A stretch of 64,000 nucleotides of DNA from Thermoactinomyces daqus. GTDB taxonomy: Bacteria > Bacillota > Bacilli > Thermoactinomycetales > Thermoactinomycetaceae. Of the stretch, positions 33,563 to 41,621 are shown piece by piece. Both the position numbers and the translations under genes were made by a program. The notes under the pieces are model-generated. The model saw only the letters and a program-made list of their open reading frames with translations, did not search any database and had not been told where the DNA came from. The stretch covers positions 1-64,000 of the forward strand of contig NZ_JPST01000030.1 of assembly GCF_000763315.1 (NCBI RefSeq), read 5' to 3'. The stretch's first letter is position 1. Every line of letters starts with the position of its first letter.

Positions 33563-34465
33563 GTGGCAGACGAACGATATGTGCAAGTGGAAGGAGTCGA
33601 ACTGAAAATTTCCAATCCGGATAAAATGCTGTTTCCGCAGGCGAGAATTCGCAAATGGGATTTCATCATGGCGTGCGCCCGGCTGGCTCCTTATTTGCTC
33701 AAGTATTGCCGCAATCGGCTGCTTACGACGATTCGTTTTCCCGACGGGGTGGGCGGAGAATCTTTTTTTCAAAAAAACGCCCCGTCTTTTCGGCCTTCCT
33801 GGATTGAAACATATCGTTCCGGTGAGATTGATTATATCCTGCTGAACCAGGTTCCGTCCTTGATTTGGTTGGCTAATCTTGCCGCCCTGGAGTTCCATGT
33901 CTCTTTTCATACTGCCGCGGAAGAATCCTTTCCGACGGAGTTGGTGTTTGACATTGATCCGTCCATCCCTGACTTTTCCAAAGTGGTGGAAGTGGCACTG
34001 CTGACACGTCAGGTTCTGAACAAGTTGAATCTGGATGGCATTGCGAAAACATCGGGAGCGACGGGATTGCAGATCTACGTACCGATTGAACCGGTTTATA
34101 CATATGAACAAACGAGAAGAATCGGGGAGATGATCGCCCGTTATTTAACCGAGCAGCATCCGGCTTTGGTGACGATTGAGCGCAGAGTGGAGAAGCGCGG
34201 GGACAAAGTCTATTTTGATTACTTGCAACACTGGCATAATAAAACCTTAATCGCTCCCTATTCACCGAGGGCGGTTCCCGAAGCGACGGTGTCCACCCCG
34301 TTGCAATGGGATGAGGTCACGGAAAAGTTAAGTCCGAAAACGTGGACTCTCCATACGATTTTCTCCCGGCTGGAGGAAAAGGGGGATTTGTTTGCCCCGA
34401 TCTATGGTGGTGAGCGTTACCGCCTGGATGAAATTTTGCGCTTTTTGGAGCAACACAGGCTATGA
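33563..34465 (+). CDS. LigD-type DNA polymerase/primase domain protein
   Basis: About 300 residues, the size of the stand-alone polymerase domain of LigD (archaeo-eukaryotic primase fold). It starts VEGVELKISNPDKMLFP and includes TTIRFPDGVGGESFFQKNAP, the catalytic acidic pair in LVFDIDPSIPDF, SGATGLQIYVPIEP and YFDYLQHWHNKTLIAPYSPRA. Together with the ligase at 30076-31017 it forms a split end-joining system. The GTG at 33563 (AAGGTGTGA upstream) is chosen as start; the frame is open further upstream only because the region is GC-rich and overlaps the Pro/Arg-rich gene. Confidence 0.88.
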   Translation: MADERYVQVEGVELKISNPDKMLFPQARIRKWDFIMACARLAPYLLKYCRNRLLTTIRFPDGVGGESFFQKNAPSFRPSWIETYRSGEIDYILLNQVPSLIWLANLAALEFHVSFHTAAEESFPTELVFDIDPSIPDFSKVVEVALLTRQVLNKLNLDGIAKTSGATGLQIYVPIEPVYTYEQTRRIGEMIARYLTEQHPALVTIERRVEKRGDKVYFDYLQHWHNKTLIAPYSPRAVPEATVSTPLQWDEVTEKLSPKTWTLHTIFSRLEEKGDLFAPIYGGERYRLDEILRFLEQHRL

Positions 34466-34511
34466 AGATTGAATTTGTTCATGTTATGCTTAACTGGTAA
34501 AAGGAAAGAGA

Positions 34512-35831
34512 ATGGAGGAAGCTCCTTTGAAACGCATTTTTATCCATGCAGCTTTACTGCCGATGGTGGAAGGTCAGGAAGATGTGATCCGGGACGGTGC
34601 CCTGGGAATCGAAGGAGATACGATTTCTTATCTCGGTCCCGTACCAGAAGAGTCTGTACTTGCACAGTATGATGAAGTAATCGATATGAGCGGGAAAGCG
34701 ATATTGCCGGGATTGATCAATACGCACGGTCATGCGGCAATGTCGCTTCTGCGGGGATATGCGGATGATCTTCCGCTGCAAACATGGCTTCAGGAGAAAA
34801 TTTGGCCCCTTGAAGCGAAATTTACGGCAAAACAGGTCTTCGACGGGACGGCATTGTCTGTTCTGGAAATGATCAAATCGGGTACAACCTGTTTTCTCGA
34901 TATGTATGATCACATGGATCAGGTAGGGAAAGTTGTGGAGGAATCGGGCATCCGTGCACGCCTGTGCCGCGGGGCCATCGGGTTGTGCAGCGAAGCCGAG
35001 CAAGAAGCGAAACTGCAGGAAACAGTTCAATTTGCCATCGATTGGAACGGACAGGCGGATGGTCGCATTACGACGATGTTGGCGCCGCACTCGCCCTATA
35101 CCTGTTCGCCGTCGTACATTGAAAAGTTTGTCGAAAAGGCTGCTGAACTGAATTTACCCATTCATACCCATATGTCGGAAACCAGAGCCGAAGTGGAGCA
35201 AAACGTAAGAGATTACGGATTGCGCCCGGTTGAACATCTTCGCCGCCTCGGCTTTTTTGATTTGCCGGCATTGGTGGCGCACGCCGTGCATTTGACGGAT
35301 GAGGAAATCGATATTTTGGCAGAATATAACGTGAAGGTAGCCCACAATCCCGGGAGCAACTTAAAGCTGGGGAGCGGAATCGCGCCGATCCCGAAAATGC
35401 TGGAAAGAGGGATTCGACCGGGCTTGGCGACTGACGGGGCAGCCAGCAACAACAACCTTGATATGTTGGAAGAGATTCACCTGGCTGCGATGATCCACAA
35501 GGGAGCCAATCAGGACCCGATCGCCGTTCCGGCCTTGACCGCTTTGAGGATGGGAACCAGTTACGGAGCTGAATCCCTTTTTCTCGATCAGCAGATCGGT
35601 ACCCTCGAGACGGGAAAAAAAGCCGATTTTATCACGATTGATTTAAGCGGTCCCCATATGCAGCCGCTCCACGATATCGTCTCGCATCTTGTTTATTCGG
35701 CCTCGCGGGGAGATGTATGCGATATGTACGTTGATGGCCGGCCGATCATGCGAAACCGTGAAGTATTGACGCTCGATGAAGAAAAAATTTGTCATGAAGC
35801 GATGAAGTCATTTGAAGCGATGACCCGCTGA
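34512..35831 (+). CDS. 5'-methylthioadenosine/S-adenosylhomocysteine deaminase
   Basis: 439-residue amidohydrolase that deaminates MTA and SAH (to the inosine forms) in methionine-salvage chemistry. Motifs are INTHGHAAMSLLRGYADDLP with WLQEKIWPLE, HTHMSETRAEVE, VAHAVHLTDEEI and LATDGAASNNNLDM. The start is either ATG 34512 (AAGGAAAGAGA) or TTG 34527 with GGAGG eight bases upstream; the latter gives the more typical family N terminus. It is 46 bases after the LigD-type polymerase gene. Confidence 0.93.
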   Translation: MEEAPLKRIFIHAALLPMVEGQEDVIRDGALGIEGDTISYLGPVPEESVLAQYDEVIDMSGKAILPGLINTHGHAAMSLLRGYADDLPLQTWLQEKIWPLEAKFTAKQVFDGTALSVLEMIKSGTTCFLDMYDHMDQVGKVVEESGIRARLCRGAIGLCSEAEQEAKLQETVQFAIDWNGQADGRITTMLAPHSPYTCSPSYIEKFVEKAAELNLPIHTHMSETRAEVEQNVRDYGLRPVEHLRRLGFFDLPALVAHAVHLTDEEIDILAEYNVKVAHNPGSNLKLGSGIAPIPKMLERGIRPGLATDGAASNNNLDMLEEIHLAAMIHKGANQDPIAVPALTALRMGTSYGAESLFLDQQIGTLETGKKADFITIDLSGPHMQPLHDIVSHLVYSASRGDVCDMYVDGRPIMRNREVLTLDEEKICHEAMKSFEAMTR

Positions 35832-35899
35832 AAATCATCATACCTGCCCTGCGACAGACAGAGAACAGCCATCTTTTGGCATAAACGGCTGCCCCGCAG

Positions 35900-35925
35900 A
35901 AAAAAAGCTGCCAACATATGGCAGC
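35900..35925 (-). terminator. Terminator on the minus strand
   Basis: GCTGCCA (35907-35913) pairs with TGGCAGC (35919-35925), and seven T residues follow on the minus strand. It closes the 65-residue gene at 35982-36179. Confidence 0.85.
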
Positions 35926-35981
35926 GACAGTGGGACGGTATAAGGAATAGGCAGGAGTTTCTAAGTCATACTAAAGGCAGG

Positions 35982-36179
35982 TTATATTTTCATATCAATA
36001 TCCAAATGAAAGCGAAGGGGAATATCGGTGTTTTCCTGAAGCCAATAACGTTTTTGGGCAGATGGGGATGCCCATGTTTCGGCATGGATAAAGGGAGAAA
36101 GTTGCCGAAGTTCTTCTTCGCTCAAATGAGTTTGGAGAAACTCATGTACCCACCCCGGGTAAAGGTAAGAGGTTGACAT
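35982..36179 (-). CDS. 65-residue protein of unknown function
   Basis: The ATG at 36179 has GGGAGGTGATGGCAA upstream (strong Shine-Dalgarno), and the gene ends just before a T-tailed terminator, so it is very likely expressed. The protein starts MSTSYLYPGWVHEFLQTHL, has an acidic helix (SEEELRQLSPFIH) and ends HLDIDMKI. There is no membrane segment or signal. No known family is recognised. Confidence 0.7.
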   Translation of the reverse strand: MSTSYLYPGWVHEFLQTHLSEEELRQLSPFIHAETWASPSAQKRYWLQENTDIPLRFHLDIDMKI

Positions 36180-36352
36180 TTGCCATCACCTCCCTTGTTG
36201 CTTTTAGTATCACCTAAGCTGTACCCAATATGATTTACACTTTTTTCACGTATGAGGGTTTGAACCAGGCTGTGTTGCGCAGTCTGGTTTTATCATTGGG
36301 TGCTAAAATCCGGTGAGGCGACGTAAATATGGGAAAAGGGGAGTGAAGGTAC

Positions 36353-36976
36353 ATGTACTGGGTATTATCTTTGCTTCTTTTTATTTTTCTGGGTGTTTGT
36401 TCCGGGGATTACCTGGATCATACGGGTCGTTCGGATCACCAGGCCGTACAGGAGCGGGAGGATCAACGGGTGATCAGCGCAATTAACCGCAAATTAAAGG
36501 AATCCGCCTACTCCTATCGCCTCACCGTCAAACAGTCGGGACAGGTTCGGGCGTTCACCGGTCAACAGCAGGGTGAGAACTGGATGATCCAGGAAAGCGA
36601 AAAAAAGCTGAAGATGGAGAGAAAAGGAAATCATATCCTGATTCATGTTGCCGGGAAAGAAGAGGAAATGACTGCCAAACAAGCGGGTGTCATCTCTCCG
36701 CGGGATCATTTGCAGTTGATCAAAGAGATCGCCAAATCGTATCATCCGGTAAATGGCGGTGCGTTCAATGTGGAAATCGACCAGCACAAATGGTTGGAAA
36801 AATTAAAAGAGCGGCTCTACCTAGAAGAGGAGACACCACTTTTCGCCCTTTCGGAAAAAATGCAGGTCAATTACCGGCTCCTGCTTGCCCAAAATGGGAC
36901 GAAATTAAAAAAGATTACCCTGACCATCAAAGGATATGATCCTGATCAGGAACAAGTGCTGACTTATTCGTTTTAA
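36353..36976 (+). CDS. Predicted exported protein, possibly a lipoprotein
   Basis: 207 residues. The hydrophobic N terminus YWVLSLLLFIFLGVCSGD looks like a signal peptide, and LGVC could be a non-standard lipobox (Val before Cys). The mature part is charged and mostly polar (VQEREDQRVISAINRKLKES; MQVNYRLLLAQNGTKLKKIT), suggesting a soluble extracytoplasmic domain. No family is recognised. A terminator begins at its stop codon. Confidence 0.7.
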   Translation: MYWVLSLLLFIFLGVCSGDYLDHTGRSDHQAVQEREDQRVISAINRKLKESAYSYRLTVKQSGQVRAFTGQQQGENWMIQESEKKLKMERKGNHILIHVAGKEEEMTAKQAGVISPRDHLQLIKEIAKSYHPVNGGAFNVEIDQHKWLEKLKERLYLEEETPLFALSEKMQVNYRLLLAQNGTKLKKITLTIKGYDPDQEQVLTYSF

Positions 36977-37002
36977 AGGGAACGGATTCGTTCCCTTTTT
37001 TT
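36975..37002 (+). terminator. Terminator after the exported protein gene
   Basis: AAAGGGAACG (36975-36984), a GATT loop and CGTTCCCTTT form a 10-bp stem, with a run of seven or more T residues after it. Confidence 0.92.
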
Positions 37003-37237
37003 GTTTTTAATTGCGGAATAATGACAACGAACTTGTAAATTCATAAAATTTTATAAAATATCAGCCTGATCCAAGCGGACGATGTCGGGATTTACCTTTA
37101 TATTTAAGCATTGTTTGTACATTTTATTAAAGAAAGAAGTAAAATCAAGAGGAGATTTTCGGAAAATGTTAAAGAAATATGATCAAGAACCTGTTAAAAT
37201 ATACAAGGTTAATGGAGTGAAAGGAGTTTGAACGGAA

Positions 37238-38134
37238 GTGGCAAACATTCAACATATTGCGGTCATCGGTGGCGGCACCATGGGCCAGGGGATTGCCGAA
37301 CTGATCGCTTCCAAAGGATTTGAAACCACCGTAATTGAACAATCAGACGAATTGGCGAAAAGCGCCTATCAACACATAGAGATGAGTCTGGATAAAAAGC
37401 TGGCCAAATGGGGAATTACACCGGCGGAGAAAAAATTAACCCTTTCCCGAATCAAGGTGACGTCTGATTTCTCTGCCCTTAAAGACGCAGACTTGGTGAT
37501 CGAATCGGTCTATGAAGATCTCAACACCAAGATCGAAGTATTTAAGCGCTGTGACGAATTATGCCGGCCGGATGTCATCATCGCCAGCAATACTTCTACG
37601 CTCAGTTTGACGGAGATCGCTGCGTCTACAAACCGCACGGACAAGGTGATCGGCCTTCATTTTGTCCACCCGGTTCCCAAAATTCCATTGGTTGAAGTGG
37701 TGCGCGGCTTGAAAACTTCGCAAACGACTGTGGAAACGGTACTCAAATTGCTTTCGGATCTCGACATCAAGGGAATTGAAGTATATGAGTCACCGGGGTT
37801 TGTGACGACCCGACTCATTATCCTGTTGATAAACGAAGCTCTTTATACACTGATGGAAGGGGTTGCCACCGCGGAGGATATTGACCGGGCGATGAAGATC
37901 GGTTATCAATTTCAAGCGGGCCCCTTGGAGATGGCGGATCATTTCGGATTGGATTCGGTTCTCGCGGCGATGGAACGGCTTTATCGCGAATTCGGGGATA
38001 CCAAATATCGTCCGGCACCTTTGTTGAAAAAAATGGTGCGCGCAGGGCATCTTGGCGTAAAAACCGGCGAAGGGTTTTACCGTTACAATGAAGATGGTGA
38101 ACGGGTGGATCGCAAGGAGGAACAGTCATTATGA
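37238..38134 (+). CDS. 3-Hydroxyacyl-CoA dehydrogenase family protein (3-hydroxybutyryl-CoA dehydrogenase type)
   Basis: 298 residues. The NAD-binding motif is AVIGGGTMGQGIAELIASKG, with SNTSTLSLTEIA, HFVHPVPKIPLVEVVRG (catalytic His) and YESPGFVTTRLI; the C-terminal domain has GPLEMADHFGLDSVL. It oxidises 3-hydroxyacyl-CoA (or reduces acetoacetyl-CoA) with NAD(H). It starts at GTG 37238 and overlaps ackA by ATGA, so the two genes form an operon. It may supply the hydroxyacyl-CoA step missing from the beta-oxidation operon at the left of the window. Confidence 0.93.
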   Translation: MANIQHIAVIGGGTMGQGIAELIASKGFETTVIEQSDELAKSAYQHIEMSLDKKLAKWGITPAEKKLTLSRIKVTSDFSALKDADLVIESVYEDLNTKIEVFKRCDELCRPDVIIASNTSTLSLTEIAASTNRTDKVIGLHFVHPVPKIPLVEVVRGLKTSQTTVETVLKLLSDLDIKGIEVYESPGFVTTRLIILLINEALYTLMEGVATAEDIDRAMKIGYQFQAGPLEMADHFGLDSVLAAMERLYREFGDTKYRPAPLLKKMVRAGHLGVKTGEGFYRYNEDGERVDRKEEQSL

Positions 38135-39324
38135 AAATTCTCGTTATTAACTGCGGAAGTTCATCGATTAAATACCAATTGTTTGATATGACTGACGAGT
38201 CAGTTTTGGCATCGGGGCTGGTCGAAAAGATCGGGACGGAAAGTGCCATTATCAAACATGAGCCTGCAGGAAGGGAAAAGAAGGTTATTATCAGTGAAAT
38301 CCTCGATCATCGGGTGGGGCTGAAAAAAGTACTCGATCTGCTGATGGATGAAAAAGAAGGCGTAATCAAAAGCGCCGACGAAGTGTCGGCTGTCGGCCAT
38401 CGCGTCGTTCATGGCGGCGAAACTTTTGCCCGCTCCGTCGTGGTTGACAGCGAGGTGCGCCGGGCGATTCGTGAAACATTTGACCTGGCACCCCTGCACA
38501 ATCCCCCGAACTTGATCGGGATTGATGCGGCACAAGCCAACTTGCCGCACGCTGTTCACGTGGCGGTATTTGATACGGCATTTCACCAAACGATGCCGGA
38601 CTATGCCTATATGTATCCCTTGCCGCGGATTTTGTACCATAAATACAAAGTTCGCCGCTACGGATTTCACGGCACGTCCCATAAATATGTGTCCCAGCGC
38701 GCTGCCGAATTTTTGGGCAAACCGCTGGAAGAGCTTAAAATCATCTCCTGCCATATCGGGAACGGTGCCAGCATCACGGCTGTACAAGGCGGAAAATCGG
38801 TTGACACCAGTATGGGGATGACGCCGCTTGAAGGTTTGATGATGGGAACGCGCTGCGGGGATATTGACCCGGCCATCGTGCCGTTTGTTATTGCCAAAGA
38901 AGAACTTACCTTAAGTGAAGTAAATTCGATGATGAACAAGCATAGCGGACTTCTGGGCGTTTCCGGCATTTCCAGCGACATGCGCGAAGTGATGGAAGCA
39001 ATGTTCGACGGAAATGCTAATGCCCGACTGGCCATTGATATGTACGTATACAAAATCAAAAAGACGATCGGCGCTTATGTGGCAGCAATGGATGGAGTTG
39101 ATGCCATCATCTTCACGGCCGGGGTTGGCGAAAATGCAGCCCAGATTCGTGAAAAAGTGTGTGAAGGATTAACATTCTTCGGCGTCGATCTCGACAGGGA
39201 TAAAAACGGGATGCGCAGTAAAGAGATTCAACGCATCAGCACAGAAAAATCCAAGGTGGAAGTGCTGGTCATCCCGACCAATGAAGAGTTGATGATTGCC
39301 CGGGAGACACTGGCACTGGTCTAA
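38131..39324 (+). CDS. ackA: Acetate kinase
   Basis: 397 residues, standard for the family. Motifs are LVINCGSSSIKYQLFD, HRVVHGGE, RYGFHGTSHKYVSQRAA and HIGNGASITAVQGGKSVDTS, with FTAGVGENAAQIRE near the end. It interconverts acetyl phosphate and acetate with ADP/ATP. The ATG overlaps the upstream stop (ATGA), an unusual pairing with a hydroxyacyl-CoA dehydrogenase that may direct acetyl units to ATP and acetate. No pta is adjacent. Confidence 0.95.
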   Translation: MKILVINCGSSSIKYQLFDMTDESVLASGLVEKIGTESAIIKHEPAGREKKVIISEILDHRVGLKKVLDLLMDEKEGVIKSADEVSAVGHRVVHGGETFARSVVVDSEVRRAIRETFDLAPLHNPPNLIGIDAAQANLPHAVHVAVFDTAFHQTMPDYAYMYPLPRILYHKYKVRRYGFHGTSHKYVSQRAAEFLGKPLEELKIISCHIGNGASITAVQGGKSVDTSMGMTPLEGLMMGTRCGDIDPAIVPFVIAKEELTLSEVNSMMNKHSGLLGVSGISSDMREVMEAMFDGNANARLAIDMYVYKIKKTIGAYVAAMDGVDAIIFTAGVGENAAQIREKVCEGLTFFGVDLDRDKNGMRSKEIQRISTEKSKVEVLVIPTNEELMIARETLALV

Positions 39325-39384
39325 CCCGGCAGGGGCGTGTTAAGATAAAAAGGAAATGGCTAGAAAATGTGGGGGAGGGGCTCG

Positions 39385-40575
39385 ATGTTTAAATTATCGA
39401 AACGAGTTCAACAATTGTCACCATCACCGACCCTGGCTATCACAGCAAAAGCAAAAGCGCTCAAACAGGAAGGATACGATGTGATTGGGCTCGGTGCCGG
39501 GGAACCCGATTTTAACACGCCTGAACATATTCTGGATGCCGCCAAGCAGGCGATGGACAGCGGTAAAACCAAATATACGCCTTCCAGTGGTGTTCCGGAG
39601 CTGAAACAAGCGATTATCGCTAAACTGAAACAGGATAACGGGCTGGAGTATACACCCGGTCAGATTATCGTGACGGTCGGAGCGAAACACGCTTTGTACA
39701 ACCTGTTTCAAGTTCTTCTCGACGATGGGGATGAAGTGGTTGTACCAGCGCCTTATTGGGTAAGCTATCTGGAGCAAGTCAAGCTGGCCGGCGGCAACCC
39801 GGTCGTAATCGAAGGAAAAGAGGAAAACCAATTTAAGATTACGGCCGAACAATTGCAAAATGCGATTACGAAGCGAACCAAGGCCTTGATTCTCAACAGC
39901 CCATCCAACCCGACGGGTATGCTCTACTCAGAGGAAGAATTAAGAGCCATCGGGGAAGTCTGTGTGAAAAACGGGATCTTAATCGTGTCCGATGAGATCT
40001 ATGAACATCTTATTTATGATGAAGAGAAGCATCATGTGAGCATGGCCAGTCTTGGCCCTGAATTTTATCAACATACCGTCATCATCAACGGTGTATCCAA
40101 AACCTATTCCATGACCGGATGGCGAATTGGTTTTGCTGCCGGGCCGGAGCCGATTATCAAGGCCATGTCCGGTTTATCTGATCACAGCACTTCCAACCCC
40201 ACTTCGATTGCTCAATATGCTGCAATTGCCGCACTTACCGGAACGCAGCAACCCGTCGAAGAGATGAAAAAAGCATTTAAAAAACGCCGCGATTATGTGG
40301 TTGAAAGGGTAAATGAAATCCCGGGATTCTCCTGTCAAAAACCCGATGGCGCTTTTTATGCCTTTATCAACATTCGGGAAGCGCTGAATCAATCGGGCAA
40401 ATACCGCACACCGGAGGAATGGGCGGCCGCTCTCCTCGAAAAAGAGCTGGTTGCTGTTGTTCCGGGGGGCGGTTTTGGCTCAAGCGATCACATTCGCATC
40501 TCCTATGCCACTTCACTGGAGCAATTGGAGCAGGCACTTGACCGGATTGAACGATTCGTCAAGGAAAATCGCTGA
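39385..40575 (+). CDS. Aspartate aminotransferase family (class I/II PLP enzyme)
   Basis: 396 residues from ATG 39385, which has GGGGGAGGGG upstream; an earlier in-frame start covers this site. The PLP lysine is in NGVSKTYSMTGWRIGF, with GLGAGEPDFNTPEHI near the N terminus and NSPSNPTGMLYS and VSDEIYEHLIYD in the middle, typical of the AspB/AspC Igamma subgroup. It transfers amino groups between aspartate and 2-oxoglutarate. The final HIRISYATSLEQLEQAL contains the carboxylate-binding Arg. Confidence 0.93.
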   Translation: MFKLSKRVQQLSPSPTLAITAKAKALKQEGYDVIGLGAGEPDFNTPEHILDAAKQAMDSGKTKYTPSSGVPELKQAIIAKLKQDNGLEYTPGQIIVTVGAKHALYNLFQVLLDDGDEVVVPAPYWVSYLEQVKLAGGNPVVIEGKEENQFKITAEQLQNAITKRTKALILNSPSNPTGMLYSEEELRAIGEVCVKNGILIVSDEIYEHLIYDEEKHHVSMASLGPEFYQHTVIINGVSKTYSMTGWRIGFAAGPEPIIKAMSGLSDHSTSNPTSIAQYAAIAALTGTQQPVEEMKKAFKKRRDYVVERVNEIPGFSCQKPDGAFYAFINIREALNQSGKYRTPEEWAAALLEKELVAVVPGGGFGSSDHIRISYATSLEQLEQALDRIERFVKENR

Positions 40576-40579
40576 GCAA

Positions 40580-40616
40580 AAAAGCAGCAGCCAGGGTCAT
40601 TGGTTGCTGCTTTTCC
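40580..40616 (+). terminator. Terminator after the aminotransferase gene
   Basis: A 14-bp stem with one mismatch (40580-40593 with 40601-40614) ends in TTTT. Confidence 0.88.
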
Positions 40617-40799
40617 GTTTCATGTGAATTTGACTGGGACAAAGATCGGTGCTGCTGTTCAGCCGAAGGGTTGAACGGTGACGGCGATCATTTTGAAAGT
40701 GGCAGCAGTCCGGGCCGGAAAAGACTGAATTACGGAATTTAATATATTCTAAAAACAAGGAATTTAAAGATAATTACCGAAGCTGAAGGATAGGGCGGT

Positions 40800-40834
40800 T
40801 GTTGAAAAAACCCTCACCGGATTGTGAGGGTTTT
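40800..40834 (-). terminator. Terminator after lexA
   Basis: AAAACCCTCAC (40807-40817) pairs perfectly with GTGAGGGTTTT (40824-40834), and a TTTTTT run follows on the minus strand. The spacer between the two terminators (40617-40799) holds no recognisable feature. Confidence 0.9.
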
Positions 40835-40874
40835 GAGTGTACGGGTGAGTCCTTCTGAAAAAAACGGGGTGCCT

Positions 40875-41498
40875 CTATATCACTTCGCGTATTAAACTGA
40901 TCACTTTTCCCAGAATGGTTACCTCAGGGAGACGGATCGGTTCCAAACGATCATTTTCCGGTTGCAGGCGAATATGGTCTGCTTCTTTGAAAAAGCGTTT
41001 TACCGTCGCTTCTCCGTCAGGAGTCATGGCGACCACGATATCCCCGTTTTCTGCTACTCGCTGCTGACGGACGACGACATAATCCCCGTCGAGGATTCCT
41101 GCGTTGATCATGCTGTCGCCCCGGACGGATAACAGAAAGACGGTTTGATCCGGACCGACGAGACGCAACGGAAGCGGATAGTAATCTTCTATGTTTTCGA
41201 TCGCCGTAATCGGTTCGCCGGCCGTCACTTTCCCCACCAGGGGAACCATGACCGTTTCTACCTGATTTTTAACGGATAGATCAGGGCGATTTAAAAGTTC
41301 GATCGCGCGTGGTTTGGTTGGATCCCGGCGTATGTACCCCTTTTTTTCCAGGCGGGCCAGGTGACCATGAACCGTTGAGCTTGAAGCCAGCCCCACCGCT
41401 TCCCCGATTTCGCGAACCGATGGCGGATATCCTTTTTCCAGTACCTCTTTTTGTATGTATTCCAAGATCGCTTTCTGTCGCGGCGAGAGTTTTTTCAT
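40875..41498 (-). CDS. lexA: SOS repressor LexA
   Basis: 207 residues. The N-terminal winged helix reads [20 protein letters not shown] and [18 protein letters not shown]. The self-cleavage site is Ala-Gly in [10 protein letters not shown], the catalytic Ser is in [11 protein letters not shown] and the Lys in [10 protein letters not shown]. It represses DNA-damage genes until RecA filaments trigger autocleavage. It is transcribed from a promoter embedded in the recombinase terminator and is followed by its own terminator. Confidence 0.97.
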   Translation of the reverse strand: MKKLSPRQKAILEYIQKEVLEKGYPPSVREIGEAVGLASSSTVHGHLARLEKKGYIRRDPTKPRAIELLNRPDLSVKNQVETVMVPLVGKVTAGEPITAIENIEDYYPLPLRLVGPDQTVFLLSVRGDSMINAGILDGDYVVVRQQRVAENGDIVVAMTPDGEATVKRFFKEADHIRLQPENDRLEPIRLPEVTILGKVISLIREVI

Positions 41499-41553
41499 GG
41501 TTTTCTCATCCCCCTATATGTACTGAGACACGTTCCCTCTTTTTTCTATTTTA

Positions 41554-41582
41554 AGTATACATGAAAACAGAAAAAAGAACAA
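41554..41582 (-). promoter_or_regulatory. lexA: lexA promoter
   Basis: The minus strand has TTGTTC (41582-41577), 17 bases and TATACT (41559-41554). The -35 is the 3' arm of the upstream hairpin. AGAACAAACATTCT (41605-41592, minus strand) resembles the Firmicute SOS box CGAAC-N4-GTTCG only loosely. Confidence 0.55.
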
Positions 41583-41605
41583 ACATTTGCCAGAATGTTT
41601 GTTCT
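41571..41605 (-). terminator. Terminator after the tyrosine recombinase gene
   Basis: An 11-12 bp perfect stem (41576-41587 with 41594-41605) around a 6-base loop is followed by a run of six T residues on the minus strand. The hairpin overlaps the lexA -35 region. Confidence 0.8.
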
Positions 41606-41621
41606 CGAAACGGGAAGGCGA

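Noticed and set aside
41571-41605. Perfect SOS box pair at lexA
   Set aside because: The arms read GAACAAACATT and lack the GTTCG half at the right spacing, so the hairpin is called a terminator and LexA binding is kept only as a possibility.
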